A stretch of DNA of 64,000 nt from Arthrobacter sp. Leaf234 (lineage in GTDB: Bacteria; Actinomycetota; Actinomycetes; Actinomycetales; Micrococcaceae). The stretch covers positions 230,797-294,796 of the forward strand of contig NZ_LMLU01000001.1 in the NCBI RefSeq assembly GCF_001422665.1, given 5' to 3'. Under the pieces are notes generated by a model that made no database searches, was not told the origin of the DNA, and saw only the letters and a program-made list of their open reading frames with translations. Numbering within the stretch: the first letter of the stretch is position 1; each line of letters starts with the position of its first letter. The position numbers were made by a program, and so were the translations under genes. This document shows, one piece after another, positions 60,072-64,000 of the stretch.

Positions 60072-62114
60072 GTGTCGACACCCACCACCCACCGCTGGCT
60101 GCGCTGGCCGTCCGAGCCTGCCCGCCCCCGCATGGCGTACGGCGCCGACTACAACCCGGAGCAGTGGCCGCGCGAGACATGGGATGAGGACGTCCGCCTC
60201 ATGCGCGAGGCCGGCGTCAACGTGGTGTCGCTGGCGATCTTCTCCTGGGCCCGACTCCAGCCCGAGCGCGACGAATGGAACTTCGCCTGGCTGGACGAGG
60301 TCATCGACCTCCTGCACGCGAACGGGATCGCCGTCGACCTCGCCACCGCGACCGCCTCCCCGCCGCCGTGGCTCGCCACCGAGCACCCCGAGATCCTCCC
60401 GGTCACGGTCGACGGCAGCACCCTCTGGCCCGGCGCACGCCAGCACTGGCGCCCCACCAGCCCCGTGTTCCGCGAGCACGCCCTGAAGCTCGTCACGGCG
60501 ATGGCCGAGCGCTACGGCGACCACCCCGCCGTCTGCGCGTGGCACGTCTCCAACGAGCTCGGCTGCCACAACATCTACGACTACTCCGACGACGCCGCCG
60601 GCGCCTTCCGCACCTGGCTCACCGACCGCTACGGCAGCATCGACGCCCTCAATGACGCCTGGGGCACCGACTTCTGGTCCCAGCGCTACACGCGGTTCGA
60701 GCAGGTCCTGCCCCCGCGCCAGGCCGCCTCGCACCCGAACCCCACGCAGCAGCTCGACTTCAAGCGCTTCTCCTCCGACGCCCTCAAGCAGTACCTGCGC
60801 GCCGAACGCGACATCCTGAACCGCATCACCCCCGACATCCCCGTCACCACCAACTTCATGGTCATGGGCGAGACCAAGGGCATGGACTACGCCGACTGGG
60901 CCGCCGAGGTGGACTTCGTCGCGAACGACCACTACTTCGTGCCCGGCCCCCAGGCCGTGGACGAGCTCTCCTTCTCCGCGAACCTCACCGGCAACTTCGC
61001 CGGCGGGAAGCCCTGGTTCCTCATGGAGCACTCCACCAGCGCGGTGAACTGGCAGCCCGTCAACACCCCGAAGAAGTCCGGTGCCCTCCGCCGCGATTCG
61101 CTCACCCACGTGGCCCACGGCGCGGACGCCGTCTGCTACTTCCAGTGGCGGCAGTCCAAGGCCGGCGCCGAGAAGTTCCACTCCGCGATGGTCCCCCACG
61201 CCGGCGAGGACAGCCCCATCTTCCGCGACGTCGTCGCCCTCGGCCGCGAACTCGGCGCACTGTCCGGCGTCGTCGGCTCCCGCCGCAGCCAGGCGCCCGC
61301 GGCCATCCTCTTCGACTGGGACTCCTGGTGGGCCTCCGAGCAGGACTCCCACCCCTCCGATCGCCTGCGCTACCGGCAGGAGGCCCTGGACTGGTACTCG
61401 GCGTTCCTCGCCCTCGGCATCCGCGCCGACGTCATCCCCGCCGCGACGGACCTCACCGGCTACGGGCTCGTCGTCGCCCCCGTCCTCCACGTGGTCCCGG
61501 CCGCCTTGAAGACGCGCCTCGAGGACTACGTGGCCGGCGGCGGGCACCTCGTCGCGAGCTACTTCAGCGGCATCACCGACGAGAACGACCACATCTGGCT
61601 CGGCGGCTACCCCGGAGCCCTCGCGGACCTGCTCGGCATCCGTATCGACGAGTTCGGCCCCCTGCTCGACGGCGAGTCCGTCGCCCTGGACAACGGCACC
61701 ACCGCGACCCTGTGGGCGGACCGCGTACTCCCCCGCTTCGACGGCGTCCAGGTCCTCTCCCGCTACACGACCGGCGACCACGCGGGAGACGCCGCCGTGA
61801 CGCGGCGCGCCTCCGGCCGGGGCAGCGCGGCGTACGTCGGCGCACGCCTCGGCGCCGAGGGCCTCGAAACCGTCCTCGCGGACCTCGCGGCCCGCGCCGG
61901 CGTGACCAGCGAGCTCCCCGCGGAACTCCGCGGCGCCGTCGAGCAGGTCATCCGCACCGGCGACGACGCCGACCACGTCTTCCTCATCAACCGCACCGAC
62001 GCACCCGTGGACATCACGGGCGTCGACGGCGACACCCTCACCGGCGAGGAGTCCAAGCTGGCTCCCCGCTCCGTCGCCGTCCTCACGAGGAAGGCCCGCA
62101 CCACCGTCTCGTAA
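60072..62114 (+). CDS. GH42 beta-galactosidase
   Basis: A 680-residue cytoplasmic enzyme with GTG start after AAGGAG. The GH42 barrel has MAYGADYNPEQWP, the acid/base Glu162 in WHVSNELG and nucleophile Glu319 in WFLMEHS. A trimerisation domain follows (about 395-600, with AAILFDWDSWWA) and a small C-terminal beta domain ends in SVAVLTRK. GH42 enzymes cleave beta-1,3, 1,4 and 1,6-galactosides. Without a signal peptide it acts on imported oligosaccharides, here probably galacto-oligosaccharides released by the GH30 enzyme encoded next. Confidence 0.95.
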   Translation: MSTPTTHRWLRWPSEPARPRMAYGADYNPEQWPRETWDEDVRLMREAGVNVVSLAIFSWARLQPERDEWNFAWLDEVIDLLHANGIAVDLATATASPPPWLATEHPEILPVTVDGSTLWPGARQHWRPTSPVFREHALKLVTAMAERYGDHPAVCAWHVSNELGCHNIYDYSDDAAGAFRTWLTDRYGSIDALNDAWGTDFWSQRYTRFEQVLPPRQAASHPNPTQQLDFKRFSSDALKQYLRAERDILNRITPDIPVTTNFMVMGETKGMDYADWAAEVDFVANDHYFVPGPQAVDELSFSANLTGNFAGGKPWFLMEHSTSAVNWQPVNTPKKSGALRRDSLTHVAHGADAVCYFQWRQSKAGAEKFHSAMVPHAGEDSPIFRDVVALGRELGALSGVVGSRRSQAPAAILFDWDSWWASEQDSHPSDRLRYRQEALDWYSAFLALGIRADVIPAATDLTGYGLVVAPVLHVVPAALKTRLEDYVAGGGHLVASYFSGITDENDHIWLGGYPGALADLLGIRIDEFGPLLDGESVALDNGTTATLWADRVLPRFDGVQVLSRYTTGDHAGDAAVTRRASGRGSAAYVGARLGAEGLETVLADLAARAGVTSELPAELRGAVEQVIRTGDDADHVFLINRTDAPVDITGVDGDTLTGEESKLAPRSVAVLTRKARTTVS

Positions 62115-62151
62115 GACCTGCACCACCCCTCGCTGGAAGGAACCACGTTCA

Positions 62152-64000
62152 ATGACGAATCGATCCAGGCGCGCCGCCACACGAGCGGCCGCGACAGGGG
62201 TTGCCGCCGTCCTGGCGGCAGCCTCCCTCATGGGAGGTGCGGCGCAGGCCGCACCTCCGGCCCCACCCGCACCGCCCGCGGCACCCGAGGGCGCACTGAC
62301 CCTCACCCCGGACCCCTCCTACCAGGGGGAGGAGTTCGAGGGCTGGGGGACCAGCCTCGTCTGGTTCGCCAACGCCACCGGCGACTACCCGGACGAGATC
62401 CGGAACCGCCTCGCCGACCTGGTCTTCGGGCCCGACGGCCTGAACCTGAACATCGCCCGCTACAACATCGGCGGTGGCAACGCCCCGGACGTGAAGGACT
62501 ACCTGCGGCCCGGCGGCGCCGTCGAGGGCTGGTGGAACGCCCCCGAGGGCACCACGCGCGAGGACACCGCCTGGTGGTCCCCCGAGGACCCCGCGGACTG
62601 GAACCTCGAGGCGGACGCCACGCAGCGCTGGTGGATCGACCGCATCAAGCAGGACATCACCCACTGGGAGACGTTCAGCAACTCGCCGCCGTGGTTCCAG
62701 ACCGTCAGCGGCTACACGTCCGGCGGGTTCAACTCCACCGCCGACCAGCTGAAGCCCGGGAGCATCTCCGACTTCAACGCCTACCTGGTGCGCGTCACCG
62801 AGGAGCTGGAGAAGGCCCACGGCATCGAGGTGGACACCCTCGACCCGTTCAACGAGCCGAACACCAACTACTGGAGCACGCAGCTCGACGCCACCGGCGA
62901 ACCGACCGGCGGCCGCCAGGAGGGCGCCCACATGGGCCCGCAGCTGCAGCAGCAGGTCCTCCGCGACCTCGCCGCCCAGCTGCAGGACGCCGACACGGAC
63001 GCCACCATCTCCGCGATGGACGAGACCAACCCCGGCACCTTCGCCACGAACTGGAACTCCTACCCCGAGGACGTCCGCGCCCTCGTGGACCAGCTGAACG
63101 TGCACACCTACGGCACCGGGCAGCGCACCACCGTCCGGGACATCGCGAAGGCCGAGGACAAGCCCCTGTGGATGAGCGAGGTCGAGGGCTCCTGGGGTGA
63201 CGGCCAGAGCTTCACCAGCATGGAGCCGGGCCTCGGCATGGCCAAGCGCATCACCGACGACCTCCGCGAGCTGGAGCCCAGCGCCTGGGTGTTCTGGCAG
63301 CCCGTCGAGGACTACGACAACATGGCACCCGGCGGCGAGTCCGCCGCCGGCGCCAACTGGGGCAGCATCCAGATGCCCTTCGACTGCACCGACGTGGACA
63401 CCCTCGAGACGTGCCCCATCTACACGAACACCAAGTTCAACACCGTGCGGAACTACACGCACTTCATCCAGCCCGGGGACCGCCTGGTGCAGGTGGACGA
63501 CGAGGACACCACCGCCGCGATCACCGACTCCGGTGCCGCCGTCGTGCACATCAACGAGGACGCCGAGGACAAGCCCGTGGTCCTGGACTTCTCGAAGTTC
63601 GGTTCCGTCGCCAGGGGTGCCACGGTGACCCCCGTGGTCAGCGATGCGGACGGCGCCCTCGTCGAGGGTGAGCCGGTCGCGATCGAGGGCGGCAGCGCCC
63701 TCGTCACCGCACCGGCCGAGTCCGTCACCACCTTCGTGGTCGACGGCGTCTCGGGCATCGCCGGGGACGCGGCCACCCTCCAGGACGGCCACGTGTACCG
63801 GCTGCAGGGCGTGCAGAGCGGCAAGTCCATCGAGACCGCCGGCGGCACCGCCGTCATCAGCGCCACCGACCCCGCCGACGCGCAGCAGCTGTTCCGCTTC
63901 ACCAGCCTCGGCGAGGACAACACGAACCGCGAGCGCTATGCGATCACCACGCTCGACGGCGCCGCGCAGCTCGCCGACGAGGGCGGCGCCGCCGTCGTCG
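62152..64000 (+). CDS. Secreted GH30 beta-1,6-galactanase-like enzyme with ricin-type lectin domain, 3' end outside window
   Basis: The frame is open from the ATG at 62152 (GGAAGGAA upstream) to the window end, at least 616 residues. A signal peptide ends AAQAAPP. The GH30 barrel starts FEGWGTSLVWFANATGDYP, a hallmark of subfamily 5 endo-/exo-beta-1,6-galactanases. Acid/base is Glu235 in DPFNEPNTNYW and nucleophile Glu343 in WMSEVEGSWG. A beta-sandwich side domain spans about 440-540. From about 543 a ricin-B/CBM13-like lectin domain begins (GHVYRLQGVQSGKSIETAGG). It would release beta-1,6-galactobiose or longer units from arabinogalactan outside the cell. Confidence 0.88.
   Translation, partial: MTNRSRRAATRAAATGVAAVLAAASLMGGAAQAAPPAPPAPPAAPEGALTLTPDPSYQGEEFEGWGTSLVWFANATGDYPDEIRNRLADLVFGPDGLNLNIARYNIGGGNAPDVKDYLRPGGAVEGWWNAPEGTTREDTAWWSPEDPADWNLEADATQRWWIDRIKQDITHWETFSNSPPWFQTVSGYTSGGFNSTADQLKPGSISDFNAYLVRVTEELEKAHGIEVDTLDPFNEPNTNYWSTQLDATGEPTGGRQEGAHMGPQLQQQVLRDLAAQLQDADTDATISAMDETNPGTFATNWNSYPEDVRALVDQLNVHTYGTGQRTTVRDIAKAEDKPLWMSEVEGSWGDGQSFTSMEPGLGMAKRITDDLRELEPSAWVFWQPVEDYDNMAPGGESAAGANWGSIQMPFDCTDVDTLETCPIYTNTKFNTVRNYTHFIQPGDRLVQVDDEDTTAAITDSGAAVVHINEDAEDKPVVLDFSKFGSVARGATVTPVVSDADGALVEGEPVAIEGGSALVTAPAESVTTFVVDGVSGIAGDAATLQDGHVYRLQGVQSGKSIETAGGTAVISATDPADAQQLFRFTSLGEDNTNRERYAITTLDGAAQLADEGGAAVV

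Noticed and set aside
59748..62306. 852-residue minus-strand frame opposite the GH42 gene
   Set aside because: Long frame caused by high GC; the opposite strand carries clear GH42 catalytic motifs.

Overview
The window is high-GC DNA with dense genes, GTG and TTG starts, lipoprotein sugar-binding proteins and very GC-rich terminator hairpins. Gene content and codon use suggest an Actinobacterium of the Micrococcaceae, most like Arthrobacter and relatives. That is an inference from style; no marker in the window fixes the genus. All statements come from reading the sequence without database searches.

Layout. 1-13.3 kb: end of a superoxide dismutase, a GtrA-like membrane protein, a Pro/Ala-rich surface protein, an exported GH3 glucosidase with a PA14 insert, an exported M6 metalloprotease, a PLP enzyme, a PRC-barrel/DUF2382 stress-type protein, a flavin oxidoreductase, a membrane metal-dependent hydrolase, a DsbA/FrnE-like protein and several small proteins. 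13.4-18.6 kb: a CUT1 sugar ABC cassette with a GH13 alpha-glucosidase. 18.8-26.6 kb: a CUT2 (ribose-type) cassette carrying its own ATPase, a PfkB kinase and a sugar isomerase/epimerase under a divergent SorC regulator, followed by a hydroxyacid dehydrogenase and a HAD phosphatase. 26.7-28.2 kb: SelO. 28.2-35.6 kb: a two-component system, an AfuABC/Fbp-type ABC transporter and an organophosphate antiporter, which together read as a phosphorylated-sugar uptake locus. 35.7-44.0 kb: an esterase, then a DeoR-controlled operon of a CUT1 transporter, a class II aldolase, an ADP-dependent sugar kinase and a mannose-6-phosphate isomerase, forming a compact upper-glycolysis route.

44-51 kb: a precursor with a Cys-rich C-terminus resembling halocin C8 and a small two-helix membrane partner, a large exported coiled-coil protein, a secreted PHB-depolymerase-type esterase, an NADP-dependent oxidoreductase with no normal start codon, and a TerC-family membrane protein behind a yybP-ykoY-like manganese riboswitch. 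51.2-55.4 kb: an island of visibly lower GC with a TIR-zinc-ribbon protein, a DUF4145-like zinc-finger protein, a dead ISL3-type transposase fragment and a DUF6602-like putative nuclease. This is the most likely mobile, defence-related part of the window. 55.4-64 kb: a LacI-controlled galactan locus with a CUT1 transporter, a GH42 beta-galactosidase and a secreted GH30 galactanase cut by the window end.

Common threads. Three CUT1 transporters lack an ATPase, so a shared MsiK-like ATPase elsewhere is implied. Two of them have a strong hairpin just after the binding-protein gene. Each catabolic locus with a local regulator has repeat-type candidate operators in the matching divergent intergenic region.
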